Source of the DNA: Larix sibirica
Lineage: Eukaryota > Streptophyta > Pinopsida > Pinales > Pinaceae
Reading direction: 5' to 3'
Length of the DNA: 10,012 nt
NCBI GenBank assembly: GCA_004151065.3
Contig: NWUY0300007172.1
Coordinates: forward strand, 29,600-39,611
Shown here: positions 1-7,952 of the stretch, piece by piece
How the letters are laid out: every line of letters starts with the position of its first letter
Position numbering within the stretch: position 1 is the stretch's first letter
Notes under the pieces: model-generated
The model's database searches: none
Told to the model about the DNA's origin: nothing
Seen by the model: only the letters and a program-made list of their open reading frames with translations
Translations under genes and position numbers: made by a program

Positions 1-203
1 GGTAGGTACCCTTGCTGTAAGTAATGCACTAAGTTCCTGTACCAAGATTCAGGTGCTGTAAAAATAAGGCATACTTCAACTGTATTTATCTCGGCTTCAT
101 TTTCCCAGTTTCGCTCTTCATCAATTGGATGTTCAGTAAGCAATTTACATAGTCCTTGACCTTTAATGATGGTAGCTGGTTTAAATCCTAAATCATACTC
201 TTG
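1..203 (-). pseudogene. Ty3/gypsy pol fragment: RNase H C-terminus and connector to integrase
   Basis: Read on the minus strand, bases 203 to 1 give 67 uninterrupted codons that run off the left edge. Near the start the frame contains QEYDL followed by a KGQGL motif, then an acidic linker, then FTAPESWYRNLVHYLQQGYL. From knowledge of the family, this is the usual order at the end of the RNase H domain of plant Ty3/gypsy Pol: a QEYD-type strand, KGQ..A/CDLL, then an acidic spacer and the PWYxDIxxYLxxG segment before the integrase zinc-binding region. The gene would make part of the polyprotein that copies the element's RNA. Upstream of the fragment (higher coordinates) the frame hits adjacent stops at an undetermined base (206), and no reverse-transcriptase motif follows. 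The piece is therefore a truncated relic or is broken by a sequencing error there. Integrase is expected to continue beyond the window. Its style resembles conifer gypsy elements. Confidence 0.85.
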
Positions 204-501
204 AANACATCGACTTCATCAAAAGAAAGAATGTCCATCCAAATTCCATGGTTGGACAATGTTTCTGTAGCTTTGGAAATCAATCTCAATGAAATCCTTG
301 TATTGCACAGTCTATGTCTCTCCATTGCACACACGCAGTCTTCATAAACGTGTATTGTTATTAGAGAGTGATAAAATTAATGTTCAACATAATCCAATCT
401 CGACTGCCATAATGTTGATAGAGTTCCAATATCACTCTCGACTGACACTGTAGTTGAACACCATAATTTTCATCATAATCCATTCTCTTCTTCCATAATG
501 A
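204..501. other. No recognisable feature
   Basis: This stretch lies between the two gypsy fragments. If the minus-strand RNase H fragment were intact, the rest of RNase H and the reverse transcriptase should be encoded here in minus orientation. The translated frames show no YxDD-type or catalytic aspartate motifs and contain frequent stops. A loose similarity between the two 'cataatcca-tctcgactg' style segments around 388-450 is too weak to call a repeat. Confidence 0.4.
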
Positions 502-612
502 ATTCTTTCTTTCTCCACAATTCCCAGTCATCAACAGTGGCTCTTGAGATTTCTCAATGAAAAGAAGGAAATGGTGATGATCCTTAAGGGTGAGGAGTCA
601 AATCCTAAGGAT
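502..612 (+). pseudogene. Possible Ty3/gypsy pol fragment (segment between protease and reverse transcriptase)
   Basis: The plus-strand frame starting at 502 is open for 36 codons, ending at a TAA at 610-612. It includes the peptide FLNEKKEMVMILKGEESNPK. From knowledge of the family, several conifer-type gypsy polyproteins carry a similar hydrophilic 'KKEMV-ILKGE' stretch after the protease, shortly before the 'FxDIPPGxPPDRGFEHxIEL' start of reverse transcriptase. Past the stop, the downstream frames give no recognisable RT block, so at most a short relic remains. It lies opposite in orientation to the gypsy RNase H fragment at the left edge. The match is a single short motif recognised by eye, so the call is tentative. 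A chance open frame is the alternative. Confidence 0.4.
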
Positions 613-1066
613 TAATGCATCAAGAGAGAGATCCACGATCACAAGTCCTCACACATGTGTTGTTGAAGGAGGTACAACTCATCATCAATATTCTCCTCGA
701 TAGGAGTCTTCACCACTGATTTCATCAAAGGATTTCACCAACCCTCCATCCTACATTTGTCACCACAGACTAGGATTAATAGTGTTCTCTTCACAATCTA
801 GGTGAAAAATAAAACCCAACAGTAGTGAAATATTACAATGCAATACAACAGTGATTAGGAACCAAAATTTCACCACAAGTTTCNCTTATACATTTATGAG
901 TGTTTACTTACAAATTTTCACGTTGTTTCAATGGACTAGCATGTAGCTAAAGTTCCTCTATGAGAAGAATACAATATGGAAACCATTCCAATGGTCTCAA
1001 CTAGTGCACCAGGTAAATAACATTGCAAATGGTCTTTTTATTAATGAAATTTTTCAATGATTAATA
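613..1066. other. No recognisable feature
   Basis: All frames are broken by frequent stops. There is an undetermined base at 884. The stretch may be decayed retroelement sequence continuing from the preceding gypsy-like fragment, but no motif supports that. Confidence 0.4.
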
Positions 1067-1104
1067 ATTGACCTTATTAATTTAAATTGACCTTATTAAT
1101 TTAA
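1067..1104. repeat. Exact 19-bp tandem duplication
   Basis: The 19-mer attgaccttattaatttaa occurs twice head to tail (1067-1085 and 1086-1104) without mismatch. The perfect identity suggests a recent slippage or repair duplication in AT-rich DNA. Confidence 0.9.
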
Positions 1105-1125
1105 TCATTTGTGTTATTGTAGGCA

Positions 1126-1257
1126 ATGCCTCGACCACATAGTAGCCTCCATACCGTAAGTAATAGACCAAGCGTACACTCTGTGGGAGGATTCCGGGCC
1201 ATTCAACATCAGAACAAGGCTCAAGAGTCAAGATGTAAGAACGGATGGCATACTTAG
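1126..1257. other. Short open stretch of uncertain coding value, open on both strands
   Basis: This GC-richer island in an AT-rich background is open for 43 codons on the plus strand (1126-1254, with a TAG at 1255-1257). It also lies inside an 86-codon minus-strand frame (1082-1342). I recognise neither protein. The plus reading begins right after an acceptor-like 'ttattgtag' and passes a donor-like 'gtaagt' at about 1159. The minus reading contains CSDVEWPGILPQSVRLVYY and looks globular. Because both strands are open, the island may be a remnant of older coding DNA, probably of a transposon, in an orientation that cannot be decided from sequence alone. No start context, partner gene or family motif is visible. 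Confidence 0.2.
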
Positions 1258-1620
1258 GGATTATGTAGAAAATCATAAGCAAAAAAGAATTAACATGTAT
1301 ATTATGAGACAAGTGTACAGACAAATTCTCGATACAGTTCAATATGTTTTCAATATAATACTTGTTAGTGATTGTTTCTCTTTGTATTTGTACGATGCTT
1401 CCTCTAAATTGTCTTAATTTGGTAACTTAATCAATAGTACTACTTGCCAATAATTCATACTCTTAGTCCTTATGATGTTATATTGTGTTTTTGTTTGTTT
1501 CAATTGGGCTTACACTTGGGCTTTAACTTTCCAGCTCAAGCAGGTTGATTATGCTCCATACCCATTGGATGCATGGAATCTCCATTTTAGATAAGGATTC
1601 CTATAAATTTCATTGAGGAC
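1258..1620. other. No recognisable feature
   Basis: Stops are frequent in all frames. A TATA-like 'ctataaatt' at 1601-1609 has no transcription unit behind it. The phrase around 1507-1555 (gggctt...gggctttaactttccagctc) looks like retrotransposon LTR text, but no LTR boundary or partner copy could be found. Confidence 0.35.
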
Positions 1621-1753
1621 AAAAGTTTATCTACATGATTTTTCTCAACCAATAAGGATGACCACAAGTGTCGCCAAGGGATAAAATTTTAGTTGCATGA
1701 TTTATCTCAGCCACTTTTTCTCCAAAGTTCATCTACATGATTTATCTCAATTA
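1621..1753 (+). repeat. Three dispersed copies of a ~30-bp motif
   Basis: The core catgatttatctcaacc recurs at about 1621-1651, 1683-1713 and 1724-1753. Each copy is preceded by an 'aaagttt/aaattttag' element, and each has a few mismatches. Spacing is uneven (about 62 and 41 bases). The copies look like a decayed local direct repeat rather than a regular satellite. No function is evident. Confidence 0.65.
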
Positions 1754-2019
1754 TTTGTTATCTCTCTACTTTTAACTCATTTGGTTAACATAGTTGTATG
1801 GATTAGTAATTAGAATTATTATTTTAGACAAGTGTATTTTGAAGTTGTGGTTGTTGGTGAATGGATGATAATATATGTGAAATAGCATCCCTTCACATTG
1901 AATGTCTCAATATAGTTTTGGTTGCAAATGGTTTCCATATTCAACATTTTATGGATTGATTGTTGTATCCAAAGGAGAATCATATTGGCTTTGTGTCCAC
2001 TTGATGGTTACCATGATGT
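1754..2019. other. Unassigned sequence downstream of the broken copia gag
   Basis: On the minus strand the rest of gag (including a CCHC zinc knuckle) and then protease should follow here. None is recognisable, and stops are frequent. The copia element therefore ends, or is diverged past recognition, close to 2020. I found no insertion boundary or target-site duplication marking the break. Confidence 0.35.
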
Positions 2020-2411
2020 TTAAGATTCCATTCTATCTATGATATCTACATGAGATATATTTCTATTGTATATGATTTTTTCATGTGAGTAGTGGTGAAC
2101 ATGTTCCTCAAGGAGCTTCCTCCTATCTATATTCACACTCCGGTATAGAATTCCCAAGGCATCATACTTATCTTTGTCAGTTTTCTTCCTAGGGATATGA
2201 GGGATTAGGTGATCCTACATTGAATCCAACAAAATTAAATTTTCTCTCACTGCCTTCTTATGTTTTGACAAATATTTGTAGGTGATACAATCACCTCCAC
2301 AAGGTACCATGAGTTTTCCATTTCAAGGATGCTATGCAATGTCCACTACTATGACACAAAGTTAGAGGCACCCTTCAAAAGGATACTCTCTCTCATATTG
2401 GGAATGGCCAT
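2020..2411 (-). pseudogene. Ty1/copia gag, 5' part, broken
   Basis: Gag forms the virus-like particle that packages retrotransposon RNA. The minus-strand frame opens with ATG at 2411-2409 (MAIPNMRESILLKGASNF) and soon reaches GASNFVS, the usual 'L.GASNFVPWK' start of plant copia Gag. An 'ILEMENSWYLVEVIVSPT' stretch follows, matching the 'L..ndLW.fV...v.pPT' block. After one frameshift near 2250-2300, the second frame gives DHLIPHI, a YDALGILY block and NIDRRKLL. These match the conserved 'DHLIPHI..KKTAKEMWDAL..LYQS.N..RK' region. Breaks include two adjacent in-frame TAGs just after GASNFVS, a TAG just before DHLIPHI, the frameshift, and a TAA at 2022-2020. Family resemblance ends near that stop; the zinc knuckle and pol are missing. 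The start lies 194 bases from the primer binding site, a normal leader length. The gene is dead. Confidence 0.85.
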
Positions 2412-2605
2412 TAATACAACTCCATTAAACAAGATTCAATCTTCATTCATTGGATAAACAAGGGTTTCACACCCCATAACCCTTCTTAAGTACATGTTCC
2501 AATCACTAGAACAAATCTTCTTTAGTCATTGAAACTCTCCAATATCTCTCTACTCCATATAGTGTGCCTCTCCATACATGGAATCTAGAAGATTTCAAAA
2601 ATTAT
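2412..2605 (-). other. Copia untranslated leader between primer binding site and gag
   Basis: These bases separate the primer binding site from the gag start codon on the minus strand. The length and lack of a long frame fit the leader of a Ty1/copia element, where packaging signals normally reside. No specific structure could be assigned by eye. Confidence 0.6.
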
Positions 2606-2617
2606 GCTCTAATACCA
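2606..2617 (-). promoter_or_regulatory. tRNA-iMet-type primer binding site of the copia element
   Basis: The minus strand reads TGGTATTAGAGC immediately after the LTR end. The classical plant copia site, complementary to the 3' end of initiator methionine tRNA, is TGGTATCAGAGC, so one base differs (T for C at position 7). No spacer separates it from the LTR terminus, whereas many elements have a few bases. It marks minus-strand cDNA priming and fixes the element's orientation. Confidence 0.85.
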
Positions 2618-2910
2618 TGTTATACTTTCTAAACCATGGTGAACAGATTCTAGAATAAAAGAATTCCTATAGAAAACTAAATAGAGGAAAACTAAAAGCC
2701 ACTAAAAAATGCACTTTGTAGTTAATGGTAGAATCTATAGACACATACTATAAAAAATATATAATGGAAACTCAAAATATGATTGTCAAAAGGTTAAAAC
2801 CTATTACTACATTTCATTACTTCTGAAAATGAAAATATGCTAAAGGAAAAGTATCGAACTGCTAACTATTGAATTGAAAACTAAATCAATAAGCCTATAT
2901 CTCATCCTTT

Positions 2911-2919
2911 TATTTTATA
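2911..2919 (-). promoter_or_regulatory. TATA box of the copia LTR promoter
   Basis: The minus strand reads CTATAAAATAAAAGG here, a strong plant TATA box. It lies about 295 bases before the inner LTR end, where the U3/R border of a copia LTR is expected. Transcription would start about 30 bases downstream, near 2880-2890, and run toward gag. Confidence 0.6.
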
Positions 2920-3040
2920 GAGTAAGAAGTAGAGTAGGTACAATGAATCTATACACATGAAAAATAGTTCCTCAACTGGATATTATCTTAGGCAGCGAAG
3001 CATGTGTCCTCCTTGAGATATACACCTTAACTACTTGGTT

Positions 3041-3282
3041 GCATGCGCTTTAATAAACTAAGATAGGTTGTAGACACCTTACCTAACTTATGCATGCAAA
3101 CATAACTTAGAAACTTAATGCATGAAAACTGTATGTTCCTTCAAGTGCAACCTGCAACTGCTAATTATCTAATACAAGCATGTTCAAACATACTAACACA
3201 TGCAGATGCAAGTTGTCTAATACATGCAAACTACCAAGGATAACATTATCCCTTCCTATCTATGTTTGGCACATGCATGCGC
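3041..3282. promoter_or_regulatory. Cluster of CATGCA (RY-like) motifs in LTR U3
   Basis: Within about 240 bases the sequence holds gcatgc (3041), tgcatgca (3091), atgcatg (3118), acatgcag (3198), acatgcaa (3222) and acatgcatgc (3271). CATGCA(TG) is the RY element bound in seed plants by B3-domain factors of the ABI3/FUS3/LEC2 group. The cluster sits about 120-370 bases upstream of the LTR TATA box, an enhancer position. Part of it comes from a short local repeat (tatctaataca at 3166 and tgtctaatacatg at 3214, about 48 bases apart). Regulatory function is inference only. Confidence 0.35.
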
Positions 3283-3540
3283 CCTCACTATTGGAATCCT
3301 ACAAATAATGATGTGCTCCCTCCTAGTCTATTATATTATTGTTCCCTCATCTACATACATCATGTTGCACAAAATCCAATGTTATAAAATATGTGCATCT
3401 CTTTTGGTAGACTAGCCAATAACCGTGGTTGGTTACATTCCAACAATGTTGGTGCTAGCTAGAATCTAGTCAAGTAAACTAACTTTGCAAACTTGGTTGG
3501 TTGATATATAACAAGGACAACATGGAATGATGCATGTATT

Positions 3541-3592
3541 ATCTAGCAAGTAAACTACATTTGCTTATCTAGATTCTAAACTACATTTGCTT
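3541..3592 (+). repeat. 26-bp tandem duplication
   Basis: Two head-to-tail 26-mers (3541-3566 and 3567-3592) begin atctag and end taaactacatttgctt. They differ only at the four bases in between (caag versus attc). They lie just outside the copia LTR. Confidence 0.85.
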
Positions 3593-4153
3593 ATGAACAC
3601 AAAGAGGACCACCATAAAGCGGGTACTTGACAAATTTTCAACTTCTTTATGGGCACCCTTCAAAAAACAGGGTAAGATCTTTAAGTGTGGTGCTTAGACT
3701 ATCATTTATGTGCCAAAGGGAGGATAGGTTGTCAAGGATCCTATATTACTCCCCTTCTTAAGAAATCTAAGAGGTGGAATCTCTTCAATTTAGAACAAAA
3801 GCCACATTACTCGAACTCATAATTTCCAAGGTTTGGCTAATCAGGTGATCCTAAAGAAGTCCCAGCATGAATCAACTTAACTTCAATAAATTTTGAGAGA
3901 AAACACAATTTCTAAGGGAAGGTTCGGAAATTTGCACCCGAAGGTGATGGGATAGAAGGATATAACAACACCTTTTTAACTTCAAAATGCTTTTAACATC
4001 AGGAGATCTGACTCAACATAGGTTTACATGCTAAATGTTTGGTGAGCTGGAAGAGGGGTCAAGTGGGGTCCTCCAAAGAGAATGATCTGAGACATCGTGC
4101 TTTACTTAGCGAAATCACTAACAGAATGGGATTGCAATGGCCCTCTTTGATTC
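3593..4153. other. No recognisable feature
   Basis: All frames are closed at short intervals. The phrase around 3735-3760 (gtcaaggatcctatattactccccttctt) looks like retroelement flanking text, but nothing around it supports an element. Confidence 0.35.
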
Positions 4154-4201
4154 TTGACTATGTTGAAGATCACTATGTTGACTATGTTGAAGATCACTAT
4201 G
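4154..4201 (+). repeat. Exact 24-bp tandem duplication
   Basis: Bases 4154-4177 and 4178-4201 are identical 24-mers containing gactatgttgaagatcacta. Because 24 is a multiple of three, the minus-strand frame shows a repeated HSDLQHSQ peptide, but that 69-codon frame has no other sign of coding. The identity suggests recent slippage. Confidence 0.9.
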
Positions 4202-4226
4202 AGCATATTTTCTAAAAATGTTTATG

Positions 4227-4350
4227 GGCAAAGGGAGTTTGAACCCTCCTAAAATATCAGTTTGATCGTATTTTTTGAATTGCATGTGATCAAAGGAAGT
4301 TTGGACCCTCGGAATCCATGTGAACAAAGGCAGTTTGGACCTTCATAATG
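4227..4350 (+). repeat. 34-bp repeats: one tandem pair plus an upstream degenerate copy
   Basis: Units 4283-4316 and 4317-4350 share catgtga.caaagg.agtttggacc with a few mismatches. A more diverged copy (gggcaaagggagtttgaaccctcc) lies at about 4227-4250. In two minus-strand frames this gives repeated GSKLPL/GPNCL-like peptides and keeps 4118-4327 and 4249-4512 open. I regard these as repeat-driven open frames, not genes. Confidence 0.75.
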
Positions 4351-5777
4351 CATGCCTTTGATTTGGATGAAATGGTGGCCAATTTGGAATAGGGGGGAAA
4401 TAGTAGGTAATCCCCAAAAAATCCAAGAGTTGGTTGGCAAGAGTGCCCATATCGCCCATTTCAGGTACCATTTATAATCTTTGTGCCTTATCACATAGAT
4501 AAACCTTCTCAAACAACAATTTTATAAAGGATAAATGCTACTTCAAAAATCAGTGGAACCATCTTCATTGATAGTGAATTCTCAGAGCATAAGACTCCAA
4601 GAGAGCTGGGAGTCACTCTTCACAGGCTGTTGCTACAAGTTTGATGAGGTTTTTCAAAGACTACCATGACTGTTGTTTTAACCTATAGTACTACCTAGAT
4701 TTATGTTTGCCACCTTTTTCCCTTGTCAATGTGCACAAAACTCAAATAAATAGGTATTATTGATGAGTATGAAGTCAAATATGATGAGAACTGTCCAGAA
4801 CACAAAGTTTAAGCTTGCATACTTCACCCAGAATGGAGATTAGGGCTGCTTAGGGGATGCAATGTGCCCATAACTCTTCTTTTCACTGCTATACACACTA
4901 TTTAATTGCCCAAAACTACTTTTCGTGGAGATATGAAGCTATTTTCATACCCAAATTTTCTTTTGATGTCAATCTATTGCTGATTCAAGGTCTGAAAATG
5001 CCCCGGTTGCCAAAACATTGAGGTTTAACCACTGTTTACTGCTGTCAGCATGCCCAGAATGTTGATTCTTTGCTGACTTTGGGTGAATGGAATCCGTACC
5101 TCTGTTATGTGGCCATAACTGACCTACATTTGATTCACTCTCCCAGAGTTGACAATTACCATGATTTGCTGCCAGGATTTTGAAAACCTGTTCTCCCCTT
5201 CTTAATTCCCTCAAACAATTCAGAGAGAATAAAACAATGATTCACCAAACAAGATTTGGGTTACCCCACATTATTTATGTAAGATGGAAAATCAATAAAG
5301 GATTTTGCACCTTATAAAATAAGCATTCAAAAATAAAAGACCATATGTAGATAATGAAGAACTATAAGATTAAAATGAACACCCAAGAAGACCTTACCAT
5401 TCGATTTATTGCCTCTCAACCAACCCTGAAGTTAATGTTAACAACAAGAACCATATGCAAATGAAAATTCAAGTCAGATAGAATGAGTGAGTTCAACTTT
5501 ATTTATGGCGTTAATGTTTTCACTTCACTTTTCTTTAAGTTAATGATCATTGGAAATGAGGAGGGACCATTTTGAGATTTGTATGGATCTCACTGGGTAC
5601 TATAAATGTAACGTTTATCAATGGGATTTATTTTGTAGAGGAAACTGTGGTTGTTTCTAGTTCAAGTTCGTTGGTTGTTACCCATGATTAATGATTAGAG
5701 AAACGACTAATTTGGGCTAACAGAGTCAAGTCACAACAACTTATTGGGTTCCAGTGATGATATGTGATATCTACAAA
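4351..5777. other. Long stretch without a recognisable gene or repeat
   Basis: About 1.4 kb shows no element ends, no tandem structure and no convincing frame. The longest minus-strand frame (4969-5214, 81 codons, beginning MRELRRGEQVFKIL) shows no family resemblance and no supporting context. The base composition near 4970-5180 is a little less AT-rich than its surroundings. Plausible identities are old transposon sequence or intron, and neither can be shown. Confidence 0.4.
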
Positions 5778-5980
5778 GGAGAATGAAGTTATCACACTTA
5801 TCATTGATCCTGAAAGCTAACTTCAACATGACATGAATTGGATGGATGAACAGTCAATTAGATAAAGTTTTATTGAGTTAAGGGAATGTTGTTATCACCC
5901 TTGTTATTAATCAGGAAATCTAATTTAAACATGACATGAATTTGATGGAAGAGCGGTCAATTAGATAAAGTTTTATTGAG
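5778..5980 (+). repeat. ~100-bp direct duplication, period 103
   Basis: Bases 5778-5877 and 5881-5980 align without a length difference. They share gttatcac.ctt.t.att, aacatgacatgaatt.gatgga, and the identical terminal run gtcaattagataaagttttattgag. Scattered substitutions show moderate age. Only two copies exist. No protein frame runs through them. Confidence 0.85.
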
Positions 5981-6320
5981 AATCACAACATATTATGTGT
6001 TTATTAATTTTTAAATATTATTAGAAATGAAAATAAAGATATATATTTTTATTGAAAATTTAAGAAAAGGAAAGGAATATGAATATGTTAGGATAGTATA
6101 ATAGTAATATGTCATTGTAAGATGAGAATATTTAAGAATATGTAAATTTTAGCTATATATTATTGTATTATAAGAATATGCAATTTAGGATGTATGATTT
6201 TAGTAGTAAAGACTAGTAATTATTTTAGACGTCACATTAATAGTAACTACACATTAAAGAATGCCTTTAAGGTATACATTGACATTTTAGTTTGAACTAC
6301 AAATTAAAAAGGGCCTATAA
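5981..6320. other. Very AT-rich spacer
   Basis: This stretch consists mostly of A and T with many short runs such as tatatattttta, and it has no open frame. It could act as a flexible or matrix-attachment type region, but that is speculation; nothing specific is visible. The palindrome gacgtc occurs near 6229. Confidence 0.4.
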
Positions 6321-6980
6321 CATATGACATTAACATTGAAGTAATGTTAATATGAGTTTCATCTTTGAAAATAGATCTTATAAATAAATACTTACAACAA
6401 AATGGTATATAAATAGAGGATATTTTTCAGACTTTTGATAAATAAGAGTCAATACAGAAATAACATCAATTTGGAATCTTTGATAAATTCTTTATCATAT
6501 CAACATTGAAGTATTCCCAATACATTAAAGCTTCATTCTATCTTTAAAAATAGACCTTATAAATATATACCTACAATAAAATGGTATATAAACATAGGAG
6601 AATTTTCAGATTTATAATAAATGAGAGTCAAAATATGCATAACATAACTTTGGAATCTTTCATAAACCCTTTATGACATTGACATTAAAGTAAGACCGAT
6701 ACATCAAGTTCCATTTTATCTTTAAAAATAGACCTCATAAATATATACCTACAACAAAATGGTATACATACAGAGTAGAATTTTGATATTTATAATAAAT
6801 GAGAGTTAACATAGACATAACATCACTTTGAAATCTTTCATAAGCCCTTTGAACACACGTTTTCCACCTGTAAACTATACAAAATGGTATATAAACAATG
6901 AAGAATTTTCAGATTTATGATAAATGAAGACCATTATAGACATACAATCCTTGCAATCTTTCATAAACCCTTTGATTGCA
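6321..6980 (+). repeat. Tandem array of ~179-bp AT-rich units, about 3.7 copies
   Basis: The anchor aaaatggtata occurs at 6399, 6578, 6757 and 6881, giving periods of 179, 179 and 124. Unit borders fall near 6341, 6511, 6690 and 6859. Each full unit carries, in order: acattgaagta, atctttaaaaatagacc, ataaatatatacctacaa, aaaatggtatata, gaattttcagatttataataaatgagag, and ggaatctttcataaaccctttat. The first unit lacks a few bases (170 bp) and the last lacks about 55 bases from its left half. Units have diverged by many point changes. Units one, two and four carry tatataaa; the third is changed to tatacata. The array is non-coding by all frames. Confidence 0.9.
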
Positions 6981-7050
6981 CATGCTTTCTAATTGCATGC
7001 TATATACTATATGTTCATATTGTGGCCTTGCTTCACAAACATCATGTGTT

Positions 7051-7110
7051 ATAACATTGACATGTCACATGGGACCAATTTAACACATTTGTCGATGTTA
7101 TGCCATCGAC
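7051..7110. repeat. Nested inverted repeats built on GTCGATG/CATCGAC
   Basis: The outer arms ataacattgaca (7051-7062) and tgtcgatgttat (7090-7101) are complementary at 11 of 12 positions. The second arm starts another hairpin: gtcgatg (7091-7097) pairs perfectly with catcgac (7104-7110) across a 6-base loop. The same CATCGAC core is the hallmark of the minisatellite at 8139-8720. Confidence 0.7.
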
Positions 7111-7412
7111 TTTATTAATTAAAATGTGCATAACTTTAGTGCACTTTAAACGAAATCTGACCTCATCCCTTTAATAACTAGCAACACTATCTTCTTGGGA
7201 ATTGCTTGAGTTTTAGTAAAAGTGTTTGGAAGCATCTTTAAATGAGAGCTATTATTTTATGTTGGAAAAGGTACATAAGCTATTTAACATGAACATCTAG
7301 AATGAGATGGCTCAAAGGAGAGGAAACACAACTTTCGTAAAACTATATCTATGTTCCTATTGATTGCTTGACAACAATAAGAGTTGGGCCTCTCAAGTGT
7401 GTGTAAATTTAA
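7111..7412. other. No recognisable feature
   Basis: All frames are closed by frequent stops. The phrase gtgcataactttagtgcactttaaacg near 7126 looks like old retroelement text, but no element could be defined. Confidence 0.35.
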
Positions 7413-7631
7413 TACCAAAGTAGTGTAGTGATAGCAGTTGCTAATTGCATAGATCACAAAGACAATTTACACCTATTTGTGAAACAACACCCCATGGAAT
7501 ATTGGCAACATAGTGCAACTAGGCGAGTATTTCTTAGAAAGCAATATATTTGGAAAAAAAATGTAGGTTATGGTGTAGATTTATATAGAAACGCCTTTGT
7601 CAAAGAACAACTAGAACAAATTGCAATGTAA
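7413..7631 (+). pseudogene. Unrecognised reading-frame remnant
   Basis: The frame is open from 7413 to a TAA at 7629-7631 (72 codons). It has no ATG near the beginning; a GTG at 7428 would be the only early start, which is unlikely in a plant. The peptide is mixed hydrophilic, with KQHPMEYWQHSATRRVFL and DLYRNAFVKEQLEQIA. After the stop the same frame reads another 15 codons (TMEIMKDRLEQRLVC) with a helical, charged character continuous with the preceding segment, up to a TAG at 7677. I do not recognise the family. It could be an exon fragment of a host gene, since an 'at|gtaaac' donor-like site sits at the stop, or part of a decayed transposase. A chance frame is also possible. Confidence 0.25.
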
Positions 7632-7748
7632 ACTATGGAAATAATGAAAGATCGCCTAGAGCAAAGATTAGTGTGCTAGTTATTTGCATGCAAATTGATT
7701 ATAGAATGGCTATGATAGATGGTGAAGGCATATATCATTCCATAGTAA

Positions 7749-7952
7749 TTGGTATGCAACATGGGGCACCGACTTGTGGCCTTTCTCATGAGGCATCATA
7801 GGCATGAAATATTGCAGAGATTCAATGGGTACATGATTAGGAATAACAATTACCCCTTGGCTACCTTAGAATCCCTTGGCGGATGCCATCATTATTATCA
7901 AATTGTATTAGTGGACCTTGGACTCCATTTTGCTTACTCTGCTGATGTGTAA
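7749..7952 (+). pseudogene. Second unrecognised frame remnant in the same phase
   Basis: The frame is open for 67 codons to the TAA at 7950-7952, in the same phase as the remnant ending at 7631 but separated from it by several stops. The peptide runs GHRLVAFLMRHHRHEILQRF, then a YMIRNNNYPLATLESLGG segment, then VDLGLHFAYSADV. A donor-like gtgtaagc lies at its end. The nominal first codon (ttg gta tgc context) is not a credible start. I do not recognise the protein. Shared phase and the similar state of decay suggest both pieces may come from one former gene or transposon gene lying between the CATCGAC hairpin and the minisatellite. Confidence 0.2.

Larger units (their letters stand above)
2618..3513 (-). 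mobile_element. Ty1/copia 5' LTR (outer end approximate)
   Basis: The inner end is well placed. On the minus strand the LTR finishes ...GTATAACA and is followed at once by the primer binding site. The outer end is chosen at 3513, where the minus strand starts TGTTATATATC. TGTTATA and TATAACA form a 7-bp terminal inverted repeat with the TG...CA ends typical of LTRs, giving about 896 bp. A TATA box at 2911-2919 places transcription start near 2885, dividing the LTR into a U3 of about 600 bases and an R-U5 of about 270. A second candidate outer end with the shorter inverted repeat GATAACA lies near 3245. The matching 3' LTR and target-site duplication are not visible, so the outer boundary is provisional. 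Open frames inside (for example 3224-3415) are not real genes. Confidence 0.7.

Noticed and set aside
1117-1165. Possible mini-exon flanked by 'ttattgtag' and 'gtaagt'
   Set aside because: The splice-like signals are short, no other exon is found, and the minus strand is open across the same bases.
3224-3415. 63-codon plus-strand frame with hydrophobic stretches
   Set aside because: It lies inside the U3 of the copia LTR on the opposite strand, has no family resemblance, and its hydrophobicity follows from the T-rich composition.
4118-4512. Two overlapping minus-strand frames (69 and 87 codons)
   Set aside because: They are kept open largely by the 24-bp and 34-bp tandem repeats, overlap each other in different frames, and show no domain.
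4969-5214. 81-codon minus-strand frame
   Set aside because: It has no recognisable motif, no neighbouring exon and no promoter context; the length is not exceptional for this composition.
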